A stretch of DNA of 10,108 nt. Origin: Veillonella sp. AM51-8BH. GTDB lineage: Bacteria > Bacillota > Negativicutes > Veillonellales > Veillonellaceae. Below are positions 1 through 6,455 of this stretch, piece by piece. Each line of letters begins with the position of its first letter. Position 1 is the stretch's first letter. Under the pieces are notes generated by a model, which saw nothing but the letters and a program-made list of their open reading frames with translations, had not been told where the DNA came from and ran no database searches. The stretch is taken from assembly GCF_003463825.1 (NCBI RefSeq), contig NZ_QSDY01000066.1:1-10108 (forward strand), read 5' to 3'. Made by a program: the position numbers and the translations under genes.

Positions 1-256
1 CCGCTACAATAGCTACTGCTCTTAAACCTTGACCAGAAAGAACTTGGCATACTAACTCATATTTTTCTTCCGGAGACCAATAATTCTTAGTCCCTTGACA
101 TTTATTAATGTCCGAACCATGACGTTGTTCTAATTTAACCCAGTCCCTTATTTGTTTATGAAATGTATCTGTCCTTACACCGTCAGGTGTCTCGGGCCAT
201 TCACCTTGATAGAATAATTCAATTGCTTTTCTTTTAAATTCATAACTATATCTCAT
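1..256 (-). CDS. IS3-like transposase orfA, N-terminal part (cut by window edge)
   Basis: The minus strand is open from an ATG at 256 to the window edge, giving 85 codons with no stop. The protein starts MRYSYEFKRKAIELFYQGEW, and after residue 60 there is a second similar unit (YWSPEEKYELVCQVLSGQGLRAVAIVA). Two such helix-turn-helix units with a conserved W are typical of the DNA-binding OrfA of IS3-family (IS150-type) elements, in which OrfA is joined to the DDE-integrase OrfB by a -1 frameshift. OrfB would lie to the left, outside the window, so activity cannot be judged. The start is supported by GGGGG about 6 bases upstream, inside a hairpin (261-294). The element end at 296 and the gene lie on the same strand. 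The IS3 assignment rests on pattern recognition of the helix-turn-helix repeat and the TG-starting end. Confidence 0.75.
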   Translation of the reverse strand, partial: MRYSYEFKRKAIELFYQGEWPETPDGVRTDTFHKQIRDWVKLEQRHGSDINKCQGTKNYWSPEEKYELVCQVLSGQGLRAVAIVA

Positions 257-260
257 GAAA

Positions 261-294
261 TACCCCCTTTACTGGTTGTCCAGTAAAGGGGGTA
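261..294 (-). promoter_or_regulatory. Perfect 15-bp hairpin over the orfA ribosome site
   Basis: Bases 261-275 and 280-294 are exact reverse complements (15 bp) around a 4-base loop at 276-279. On the minus strand the second arm holds AAAGGGGG, the only ribosome-binding candidate for the ATG at 256. A transcript entering from the flanking gene would fold this stem and hide the site. No T-tract follows, so a terminator role is less likely. Several insertion sequences protect themselves from outside transcription in this way (the IS10/IS50 type); applying that here is an inference. Confidence 0.6.
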
Positions 295-296
295 CA
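261..296 (-). mobile_element. Terminal end of the IS element (TG-start), with internal hairpin
   Basis: Read on the minus strand from 296, the sequence begins TGTACCCCCTTTACTGG, the 5'-TG start expected for the inverted-repeat end of an IS3-family element. Only 40 bases separate this end from the orfA ATG. The other end and the target-site duplication lie outside the window. The element abuts the neighbouring 112-residue gene, whose stop codon ends 8 bases away at 305. Confidence 0.6.
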
Positions 297-304
297 TATC
301 ACTC

Positions 305-643
305 TTAGGTCATCGCTTTTGCTTTATTGATATTGTTCAATATGTCTTGTCGAATTTTTTGAAGTGTTTCTAAGAATGTATCTGTGCTTTCAGCACTGTC
401 CAACAAGTCTTTTAGTTGGTAGGAATCATCTAGGGTCACACTCCATTGGAAGGAGTCGTTATCGTCGTACACATTGAATACGATTGGCGTTTCTAAATCC
501 TCTGGCAAATGACCGTCATCATCGGACACAGTTGCATAGGTGCCATCTTCCAAGAGTTCTGTAAATAATGTGTCATACCCATCGATATCGATAAGTTCAA
601 AGTTGATAGTTTCATAAAAGTCTAAAACGATATCTACTGCCAT
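305..643 (-). CDS. Highly acidic hypothetical protein, 112 residues
   Basis: I do not recognise the family. The start at 643 is well supported by AGGAGG six bases upstream and by a strong promoter (677-705). The protein has about 27 Asp/Glu against 5 Lys/Arg, including the clusters SDDDGHLPEDLE and VYDDND. There is no signal peptide or membrane segment, so it is probably cytoplasmic. The C-terminal third (from about residue 75) looks helical and less acidic, ending in NINKAKAMT; the N-terminal two thirds alternate in a way that suggests beta strands. It is transcribed alone, divergent from the ABC-F gene. An IS end lies 8 bases past its stop, so any original terminator has been displaced or lost. 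Acidic small proteins can be DNA mimics, immunity proteins or plain housekeeping proteins; nothing here decides. Confidence 0.8.
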   Translation of the reverse strand: MAVDIVLDFYETINFELIDIDGYDTLFTELLEDGTYATVSDDDGHLPEDLETPIVFNVYDDNDSFQWSVTLDDSYQLKDLLDSAESTDTFLETLQKIRQDILNNINKAKAMT

Positions 644-676
644 GTGGACCTCCTCATGAATATATACGTTACGTTT

Positions 677-705
677 ATTCTACTGACGGCGCCTGTTACT
701 GTCAA
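677..705 (-). promoter_or_regulatory. Sigma70 promoter of the acidic-protein gene
   Basis: On the minus strand TTGACA (700-705) is followed after exactly 17 bases by TAGAAT (677-682), close to the housekeeping consensus. Transcription would start near 670, leaving a leader of about 27 bases. The spacer holds the GC-rich palindrome GGCGCC (688-693). The -35 sits about 20 bases from the -10 of the divergent ABC-F gene, so the two promoters may interfere. Confidence 0.7.
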
Positions 706-723
706 TGGTAATGTGTAGTGTAG

Positions 724-729
724 TATAAT
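724..729 (+). promoter_or_regulatory. -10 box (TATAAT) for the ABC-F gene
   Basis: A perfect TATAAT lies 32 bases before the ATG at 761. No convincing -35 is visible at 16-18 bases upstream. The start codon has AGGAG at 750-754, six bases away. Confidence 0.5.
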
Positions 730-760
730 AAATAGCAGAATGACATAATAGGAGCATACG

Positions 761-1714
761 ATGAACGTTATTAGTTTACAAAATATAGAAAAATCATATG
801 GCACACGACTGCTGTTTAAAGATGTGAATATTACTTTCACCACAGACAAACGGTTAGGTCTTGTAGGGATTAATGGGACGGGTAAGTCTACATTTCTAAA
901 AATTCTAGCAGCCCGAATGGAGCCTGATAAGGGGAGCATTGAGCGGAATGGTAAGGCGAGTATTCATTATTTGGCTCAAACCCCAGAGTTTGATCCAGAA
1001 TCAACGTTGCTAGAAGCTGTTCTTGATGGAGACCATCCTCGTTTGCGGATGGTGCAATCTTTTGAACGCATTAGTCGTGAATATCGTGAAATGCAAGAGT
1101 CTGGTAGCGAGGATAGTAAAATATCGCGTAACTATATGAATGCGTTAGAACAAATGGATCAACAAGATGGATGGCAAGTAGAGCAAGAGGCTCGTATTAT
1201 TTTAACTAAATTAGGTTTTCCTGAGATGGATCAAAAAGTGGCTATGTTATCTGGCGGTCAAAAGCGTCGTCTCGCATTAGGACAGGCATTATTATATCCT
1301 TGTGACCTATTATTGTTAGACGAACCGACAAACCATTTAGATGAAGATAGCATCGACTGGCTTGAGTCCTACTTAAGTGCTCGCCAAGGAGGCCTATTAA
1401 TCAGTACTCATGATAGATATTTCCTCGACTCTGTATGTAATGGAATTTTAGAGCTTTCTAATCGTCGTATGTATCAATATGACGGTAATTACGAAGAATT
1501 TATTGCCTTGAAGGCTGACCGAGAGGCTCGCGAGGCCGCTACGGAAGAGAAACGCCGTCAGTTCTTGAAACGAGAAATCGAATGGGTACGTCGTGGTGCT
1601 TTGGCGAGAACGACGAAACAAAAGGCTCGTTTAGAACGCTATGAAAAACTTAAGAATATGGAGAAAACTAGACGTCCCGATCAAATGGATCCCATTGCTT
1701 TAAAAACGCGTTAG
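761..1714 (+). CDS. ABC-F ATPase (Uup-like), N-terminal half, frameshifted
   Basis: This is the first cassette and linker of an ABC-F protein, a soluble ATPase family that binds the ribosome E site and does not transport. Walker A is GINGTGKST (residues 36-44), the signature LSGGQKRR begins at 163, Walker B is LLLLDEPTNHLD (183-194) and the switch histidine is H217 in STHDRYFL. The linker carries EWVRRGALARTTKQKARLERY (about 274-294), the basic P-site-tRNA region typical of Uup/EttA relatives. The frame then stops at 1712-1714, where homologues continue into a second cassette with an RLGK-like stretch; that continuation is present in the -1 frame (TTA GGG AAA ACC, L-G-K-T). Loss of one T in cgttaggg explains it. 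The intact product would be about 668 residues. A sequencing error, a real mutation or slippage at 1699-1705 are all possible. Confidence 0.85.
   Translation: MNVISLQNIEKSYGTRLLFKDVNITFTTDKRLGLVGINGTGKSTFLKILAARMEPDKGSIERNGKASIHYLAQTPEFDPESTLLEAVLDGDHPRLRMVQSFERISREYREMQESGSEDSKISRNYMNALEQMDQQDGWQVEQEARIILTKLGFPEMDQKVAMLSGGQKRRLALGQALLYPCDLLLLDEPTNHLDEDSIDWLESYLSARQGGLLISTHDRYFLDSVCNGILELSNRRMYQYDGNYEEFIALKADREAREAATEEKRRQFLKREIEWVRRGALARTTKQKARLERYEKLKNMEKTRRPDQMDPIALKTR
1699..1714 (+). other. Frameshift point with slippery heptamer T TTA AAA
   Basis: In the frame of the upstream half the codons read GCT TTA AAA ACG CGT TAG. The heptamer T-TTA-AAA (1699-1705) fits the X-XXY-YYZ form for -1 slippage, and -1 is exactly the shift needed to enter the frame of the second half. 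It lies two codons before the stop. No upstream Shine-Dalgarno-like stimulator or strong downstream stem is evident. Confidence 0.5.
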
Positions 1715-1767
1715 GGAAAACCATTTTTGATATCGAACATTTAGAGTTCTACTTTGGTGAGCGTCCT

Positions 1768-2766
1768 ATGATTAAGGATTTTACCTACCATGTAGTGCGT
1801 CATGATCGTATTGGTATTGTAGGCCCTAATGGTGTTGGCAAGTCTACCTTTATGAATATTCTTGATGGAACCTATGAACCTACAAACGGTACTATTGGTA
1901 AGGGAGAGACCGTCCGCATTGCCCATTTCAAACAAGAACTACCAGAGTTTGATGAAGATATGCGTGTTCTCGATTATATTCGCGAAGATCATTCCTATAT
2001 GGTTCTGGGCGATGGTTCTACGTTGAGTGCTGGTCAAATTCTTGAACGATTCCTTTTCACACCAGAGTTACATGGTGTGCCGATTCGTAAGCTTTCAGGC
2101 GGTGAACGACGTCGTTTATATCTATTGAAATTGCTTATGAGCGCTCCGAATGTTTTATTACTAGATGAACCGACCAATGATCTTGATATTCCTACATTAG
2201 AGGTGCTAGAGGACTTCCTTGATTCCTTTAGTGGGGTCATTATCACAGTATGCCATGATCGTTACTTCTTAGACCGTGTTGTGGACAAACTCTTTGTTTT
2301 TAGTGGTGATGGTCAAATTGAAATTGTTCACGGCTCCTATTCCGATTACAAGGATTCTTTAGATGAAAGTAGTGGTGGAAAGCGCCCATTCTACATGGCT
2401 AATACTGATACATCTATTGCTTCTAAAACTGATAAAACTAACAAATCTGAAATTGGTACTGGCTCTGATAATTCATCATTAAGTACTTCGGTAGATGGTA
2501 GTGATAGTAATATGGCTACATTTGGGGATGATACTTTCAAAGAAACACCGAAGAAGGGACTCAATAAAGCGGAAGAAGCAGAGTATGCTAACATCATGGA
2601 TGAATTACCTAAATTAGAGCATTTAGTAAAGGGGCTCGATGTCATGATTAGTCAAGTTGCTACTGATTATGAAAAGATGCAATCCTTGATGGCTGAGCGA
2701 GAAGAGACTCAATCCCAAATAGATGCGCTCACAGAACGGTGGATGGAATTAGAAGAACGCCTATAA
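1768..2766 (+). CDS. ABC-F ATPase (Uup-like), C-terminal half, frameshifted
   Basis: This is the second cassette of the same ABC-F protein. Counting from the ATG at 1768, Walker A is GPNGVGKST (19-27), the signature LSGGE is at 109-113, Walker B is LLLDEPTNDLD (130-140) and the switch histidine is H163 in VCHDRYFLDRV. The open frame extends upstream to the frameshift and encodes TIFDIEHLEFYFGERP before this ATG. That stretch is the first strand and aromatic A-loop of the cassette, so 1768 is probably not a true start; only a weak GGTGAG precedes it. After the cassette comes a Ser/Thr/Asp-rich linker (about residues 210-265), then a charged helical tail (KAEEAEYANIMDELPKLEHL through ERWMELEERL) like the coiled-coil C-terminal domain of Uup. 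The sequence after the shift is well preserved, suggesting a recent break, a sequencing artefact, or continued expression through frameshifting. Confidence 0.85.
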   Translation: MIKDFTYHVVRHDRIGIVGPNGVGKSTFMNILDGTYEPTNGTIGKGETVRIAHFKQELPEFDEDMRVLDYIREDHSYMVLGDGSTLSAGQILERFLFTPELHGVPIRKLSGGERRRLYLLKLLMSAPNVLLLDEPTNDLDIPTLEVLEDFLDSFSGVIITVCHDRYFLDRVVDKLFVFSGDGQIEIVHGSYSDYKDSLDESSGGKRPFYMANTDTSIASKTDKTNKSEIGTGSDNSSLSTSVDGSDSNMATFGDDTFKETPKKGLNKAEEAEYANIMDELPKLEHLVKGLDVMISQVATDYEKMQSLMAEREETQSQIDALTERWMELEERL

Positions 2767-2825
2767 TTCCTTGTATCATGTGATTTTTTAATATCTGTTA
2801 TGCAAAGGAATTACATGTAAATTTA

Positions 2826-2854
2826 TTGATAAAAATCACAATGTATAGTATAAT
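2826..2854 (+). promoter_or_regulatory. Sigma70 promoter of the hydrogenase gene
   Basis: TTGATA (2826-2831), a 17-base spacer and TATAAT (2849-2854) make a near-consensus promoter, with transcription starting near 2861 and a leader of about 38 bases. Just upstream is the perfect palindrome TTACATGTAA (2811-2820), centred about 45 bases before the start point. AAAAATCACA in the spacer (2831-2840) is the exact reverse complement of 2779-2788. In the leader, TAACG and CGTTA (2864-2880) form a short inverted repeat. These could be regulator sites; no known operator matches well. Confidence 0.7.
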
Positions 2855-2898
2855 TTCATCAATTAACGATAACAACGTTACCTAAGTAGGAGGAACTC

Positions 2899-4368
2899 AT
2901 GAGTAAGTACCAATTTTTAGACCGTCGTGTACCTATTGAAGACGGTAATATTGCATTAGTTCAAGATTTGTCCAAATGTAAAAACTGCTCCTTATGTCGT
3001 AAAGCTTGTGCTGTAGACATGGGCGTATTTGATTATTATGACTTAACAACTAATGGGGATCATCCAATTTGTATTCATTGCGGTCAATGTGCATCTATTT
3101 GTCCATTCGATTCCATCAATGAACGCTCTGAAATTGATGAAGTAAAAGCAGCTATTGCTGACCCTAATAAAATCGTCGTTTTCCAAACTGCACCTGCTGT
3201 ACGTGTTGGCTTAGGTGAAGAGTTCGGTCTTGATGCGGGTACATTCGTAGAAGGTAAAATGGTAGCTGCTCTTCGTAAATTGGGTGGTGACTATATTTTA
3301 GATACAAACTTTGGTGCTGACATGACTATCATGGAGGAAGCATCTGAATTGTTGGAACGCGTTATCAATAGTGATGCGGTATTGCCTCAATTCACATCTT
3401 GCTGTCCTGCTTGGGTTAAGTTTGCTGAAACATTCTATCCAGAATTCTTGCCAAACTTGTCTACAGCTAAGAGTCCAATTGCAATGCAAGCGCCTACACA
3501 AAAAACATATTTTGCTGAAAAAATGGGCCTTGATGCAAAACAAATCGTTGCTGTTGCAGTAACACCTTGTACAGCTAAGAAATTCGAAATTCGTCGCGAT
3601 GAAATGAACTCCTCTGCTGAATACTGGGATGTACCAGAAATGCGCGATACAGACTACTGTATTACTACACGTGAACTTGCAAAATGGTTACGTGCAGAAG
3701 AAATCAACTTTGATGAATTAGAAGATTCTGCATTTGATCCATTGATGGGTGAAGCATCTGGTGGTGGTATCATCTTCGGTAATACTGGTGGTGTTATGGA
3801 AGCGGCTATGCGTGCGGCTTACAAATTAGCAACTGGTGAAGATGCACCTCAAACATTGATTCCATTTGAAGCAATTCGCGGTATGGATGGTGCTCGTGAA
3901 GCAGACGTAGTGATTGGTGATAAAACATTACATGTAGCGGCTGTTCATGGTACAGGCAACTTGCGTAAATTCATCGAACGCATGCGTGCAGAAAACATCC
4001 ATTATGACTTCATTGAAGTAATGGCTTGCCGTGGTGGCTGTATCGGTGGTGGTGGTCAACCACGCGTTAAATTACCGATGGCTGATAAAGCTCGTGAAGC
4101 TCGTATTGCGTCCTTGTACACTCGTGATGCGGAAGTAAAAGTAAAAGCTTCTTGTGATAATCCAGATATCCAAAAATTATATGCTGAGTTCTTCGATGGC
4201 AAACCTATGAGCCATAAAGCACATCACATGTTACATACAACATTTGTAAATCGCTCTGAAGACTTAGGTCCTAATGGTGCTTGTACGCCTGCTACATGTC
4301 CAACATCTGTGCCTAATTTGAAAAAGGCTGCAGAAGCAGCTAAAGCTGCAGCAGAAGCTAATAACTAA
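2899..4368 (+). CDS. hydA: [FeFe] hydrogenase, two-cluster (4Fe-4S) type, monomeric
   Basis: This 489-residue enzyme reversibly reduces protons to H2 and in a fermenter would reoxidise reduced ferredoxin in the cytoplasm. The N-terminus has two 4Fe-4S motifs: C27-C30-C33-C37 and C58-C61-C64-C68. The three H-cluster motifs follow: TSCCPAW (166-172), TPCTAKKFE (222-230) and EVMACRGGCIGGGGQP (373-388), giving cluster ligands C169, C224, C377 and C381 and the proton-relay C168. The common motifs have Gly and Met where this protein has Ala171 and Thr222; from memory, such changes mark group B (CpIII-like) enzymes. There is no 2Fe-2S or NADH-binding domain and no signal peptide. The tail has two more Cys (near 462 and 467) and an Ala/Lys/Glu-rich end. 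AGGAGG precedes the ATG. The HydE/F/G maturases are not in the window. The symbol is the generic one. Confidence 0.93.
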   Translation: MSKYQFLDRRVPIEDGNIALVQDLSKCKNCSLCRKACAVDMGVFDYYDLTTNGDHPICIHCGQCASICPFDSINERSEIDEVKAAIADPNKIVVFQTAPAVRVGLGEEFGLDAGTFVEGKMVAALRKLGGDYILDTNFGADMTIMEEASELLERVINSDAVLPQFTSCCPAWVKFAETFYPEFLPNLSTAKSPIAMQAPTQKTYFAEKMGLDAKQIVAVAVTPCTAKKFEIRRDEMNSSAEYWDVPEMRDTDYCITTRELAKWLRAEEINFDELEDSAFDPLMGEASGGGIIFGNTGGVMEAAMRAAYKLATGEDAPQTLIPFEAIRGMDGAREADVVIGDKTLHVAAVHGTGNLRKFIERMRAENIHYDFIEVMACRGGCIGGGGQPRVKLPMADKAREARIASLYTRDAEVKVKASCDNPDIQKLYAEFFDGKPMSHKAHHMLHTTFVNRSEDLGPNGACTPATCPTSVPNLKKAAEAAKAAAEANN

Positions 4369-4404
4369 TAGGTAAAAAATAGTAACAGTAATAATTAATC
4401 GTAT

Positions 4405-4440
4405 TTGTAACAATTAACAGTTAACTGTTAACTGTTGTAA
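4405..4440 (+). repeat. Long AT-rich palindrome after the hydrogenase gene
   Basis: Centred on GTTAAC (4420-4425), bases 4409-4436 form a palindrome with one mismatched pair in 14. The core TAACAGTTAACTGTTA is perfect. With G-T pairs it extends to 4405-4440. There is no T-run after it, so it is not a typical terminator. It reads like a tandem or double operator. It overlaps a possible -35 (TTAACT, 4428-4433). Confidence 0.6.
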
Positions 4441-4456
4441 TTAGTTGCTATATACT
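4428..4456 (+). promoter_or_regulatory. Possible promoter for a short RNA
   Basis: TTAACT (4428-4433), 17 bases, then TATACT (4451-4456) resembles a promoter. It would start near 4463 and meet the terminator at 4483-4526, giving an RNA of about 60 bases with no convincing reading frame. The -35 lies inside the palindrome, so a bound protein would block it. In AT-rich DNA such matches arise by chance. Confidence 0.3.
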
Positions 4457-4482
4457 ATAAAAGCTCGTATGTGGCTTAAGTT

Positions 4483-4526
4483 AAAAGCAGATAGTTGATA
4501 ATTTATCAGCTATCTGCTTTTTTATT
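4483..4526 (+). terminator. Intrinsic terminator downstream of the hydrogenase gene
   Basis: The arms 4483-4501 and 4503-4521 pair over 19 positions with one G-T pair (GCAGATAG/CTATCTGC core), and a T-run follows (4518-4523, then ATT). The A-run on the left arm makes it potentially active in both directions. It ends hydrogenase transcripts about 115 bases after the stop codon. The rest of the gap (4527-4731) is AT-rich and I see no gene or clear structure in it. Confidence 0.85.
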
Positions 4527-4731
4527 GTCTTTAGATTTGTATGGGATGTTATGAAGAATCATAGAACTATTCACCTTACGAGTTATTGTGATCTAGAATA
4601 TTTAGAAAGTACACCTATGATACGTAAATACTATTATAGTTGTTTTCACAGAATGAGATACTATATATGCCATATACGCATAGGGGTTAAAATATAGAGC
4701 ATGGTAAATTGTTTAGGAATTATTGTTAGTG

Positions 4732-4740
4732 TGCTATAAT
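4732..4740 (+). promoter_or_regulatory. Extended -10 promoter of the phosphate operon
   Basis: TGCTATAAT is an extended -10 (TGn-TATAAT), which can work without a good -35; none is evident at the right distance. Transcription would start near 4747, 41 bases before the ATG at 4788. I see no clear Pho box. Confidence 0.55.
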
Positions 4741-4787
4741 TAAATTATATTTATAGAAGCAATCAATACTGTTTCAGGAGGATCTTC

Positions 4788-5417
4788 ATGGCTTTTAAAT
4801 TAAAAGGAAAAGAAGAAAAATTTTTCAGTATTTTAGAAAATCATGCTGCTCTTACATATGAAAGCGCAGAGATGATGGAACGTGTGTTTAAAGGCGAAAT
4901 CTCTAAAGAAGAGGCTTTTCTTGAAATTGATACAAAGGAAAAAGCAGCCGATGAATTAGTAACCGAAACTGTAGAACGTTTGCGTAAAACATTCATCACT
5001 CCAATGGATCGCGAAGATATTCAGCTTCTAATCGACCAATTGGATACTACATTGGATAATATTAAAGAAATCATGGATAAAATGGTTATGTACCACGTTG
5101 GTAAGCCAAGTGATGGTGCTATCCGTATGAGTGAAATCGTTGTAAAATGCGTTAAGCATATTAATAAATCTATTGGTTATATGGGTAGCCTTAAAAAGGA
5201 CCATGTGAAGGTAGAAGGCCGTGTACACCAAGTATTGAAACTTGAGTCTGAAGCGGATAATATTTACCACGAAGAAATGGCTAAACTATTTACTGAGTGT
5301 ACAGATCCTATTGAAATTATCAAATGGAAGGAAATCCTTAGTGCCATGGAGGATGTAATCGATGGTTGCGAAGATTTGGTTGGTACATTCCGCCGGGTAG
5401 TATTGAAGTATGCTTGA
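4788..5417 (+). CDS. DUF47 (PhoU-like) accessory protein of a PiT phosphate permease
   Basis: This 209-residue, mostly helical, charged cytoplasmic protein has the DUF47 pattern: KEKAADELVTETVERLRKTF leading into TPMDREDIQLLIDQLD (71-86), then LESEADNIYHEEMAKLF (152-168) and a last helix with MEDVIDGCEDLVGTFRRVV (187-205). The Glu/Asp-rich helices match the metal-binding bundles of PhoU relatives. Proteins of this family are almost always encoded with a PiT permease and are thought to control or assist phosphate uptake; this is family knowledge. The length is normal. AGGAGG (4776-4781) lies six bases before the ATG. Its stop overlaps the start of the permease by 8 bases, which implies translational coupling and a shared transcript. 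Confidence 0.92.
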   Translation: MAFKLKGKEEKFFSILENHAALTYESAEMMERVFKGEISKEEAFLEIDTKEKAADELVTETVERLRKTFITPMDREDIQLLIDQLDTTLDNIKEIMDKMVMYHVGKPSDGAIRMSEIVVKCVKHINKSIGYMGSLKKDHVKVEGRVHQVLKLESEADNIYHEEMAKLFTECTDPIEIIKWKEILSAMEDVIDGCEDLVGTFRRVVLKYA

Positions 5418-6408
5418 TGCTAATTATTTAGTATGGCTAGTAGTATTTTTAGCATTAGCCTTCGACTATATCAATGGCTTCCACGATACGGCGAACGCCA
5501 TTGCTACATCTGTTTCAACTCGTGCTATTGAACCTAAAAAGGCAATTATGATGACTGCGGCACTCAATTTCTTGGGGGCCATGGTTAGTACAGGCGTAGC
5601 AAAGACAATCGGTGGTGACATCGTAATGTCTGCGTCTCTCATTAATAGTGCGATTATCTCAGCAGCTCTTATTGGTGCCATAACATGGAACTTGCTTACA
5701 TGGTATTGGGGGATTCCTAGTTCCTCATCTCATGCTCTTATCGGTGGTATCATCGGTGCTGTAGGTTGGTCCGTAGGGTTCGATGCTTTAAATGAGGCAG
5801 GGATTATAAAGATTTTCTTATCCCTTATTTTATCTCCAATTGTAGCCATGATTGGTGGCTATATTGTGATGAAAGTATTGTTGCTTATTTTTGGTAGATT
5901 TTCTCCAATCGTATTGAATGATAGATTTAGATCCATGCAAATTGTATCTGCCATCATGATGGCCTTTTCTCATGGTTCTAATGATGCGCAAAAGGCGATG
6001 GGGATTATTACCTTAACATTACTTAGCGGTGGCTTTATCGATACATTAGAGGTACCAGTATGGGTTAAACTTTGTTGTGCTACGGCTATGGCCATGGGTA
6101 CAGCAGTAGGCGGTTGGAAAATCATCTCTACTATGGGGACTAAGATTTTCAAATTGGAAACTATCAATGGTTTCGCTGCTGACTTAAACTCTGCCATCAC
6201 TATTTTTACAGCTACATTCTTACATTTACCTGTAAGTACTACACACGTTGTAAGTGGTTCCTTGCTAGGCGTTGGTTCCTCTAAACGTTTGAAAGCTGTT
6301 AACTGGGGCGTAGCAAGATCTATGGTATTGGCGTGGTTTGTAACAATTCCACTATCTGGTATTGTAGCAGCTATTGCGTATGAAGTAGGTCACTTACTAT
6401 TTGGTTAA
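5410..6408 (+). CDS. pit: PiT-family inorganic phosphate permease
   Basis: This 332-residue inner-membrane protein carries the duplicated PiT signature. In the first half D19-Y-I-N-GFHDTANA (23-30) precedes IATSVST and PSSSSHALIGG (103-113). In the second half FSHGSNDAQKAMGIIT (186-201) and PVSTTHVVSGSLLGVG (274-289) repeat it in inverted-topology fashion. About ten hydrophobic segments are visible, and the central loop around residues 160-180 is short compared with E. coli PitA. PiT carriers import phosphate, often as a metal-phosphate complex driven by protons or sodium; the coupling ion cannot be read here. The ATG at 5410 lies inside the last codons of the DUF47 gene, and no separate strong ribosome site is seen, consistent with coupled translation. 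A terminator follows 20 bases after the stop. Confidence 0.93.
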   Translation: MLDANYLVWLVVFLALAFDYINGFHDTANAIATSVSTRAIEPKKAIMMTAALNFLGAMVSTGVAKTIGGDIVMSASLINSAIISAALIGAITWNLLTWYWGIPSSSSHALIGGIIGAVGWSVGFDALNEAGIIKIFLSLILSPIVAMIGGYIVMKVLLLIFGRFSPIVLNDRFRSMQIVSAIMMAFSHGSNDAQKAMGIITLTLLSGGFIDTLEVPVWVKLCCATAMAMGTAVGGWKIISTMGTKIFKLETINGFAADLNSAITIFTATFLHLPVSTTHVVSGSLLGVGSSKRLKAVNWGVARSMVLAWFVTIPLSGIVAAIAYEVGHLLFG

Positions 6409-6427
6409 TACAATCATATATAGAAAT

Positions 6428-6455
6428 AAAAAGACTGCGAAAGCAGTCTTTTTTT
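6428..6455 (+). terminator. Intrinsic terminator of the phosphate operon
   Basis: An 11-bp stem (6428-6438 with 6443-6453, core GACTGC/GCAGTC) closes on a GAAA tetraloop and runs into seven Ts (6449-6455). The A-run on the left side could also let it act on the minus strand. Confidence 0.92.

Noticed and set aside
634..939. Minus-strand open frame across the divergent promoter region
   Set aside because: It overlaps the strong promoter and the ABC-F coding start and has no ribosome site or family-like sequence.
4469..4498. Nine-codon frame ATG TGG ... TGA before the hydrogenase terminator
   Set aside because: There is no ribosome site and it runs into the terminator stem.
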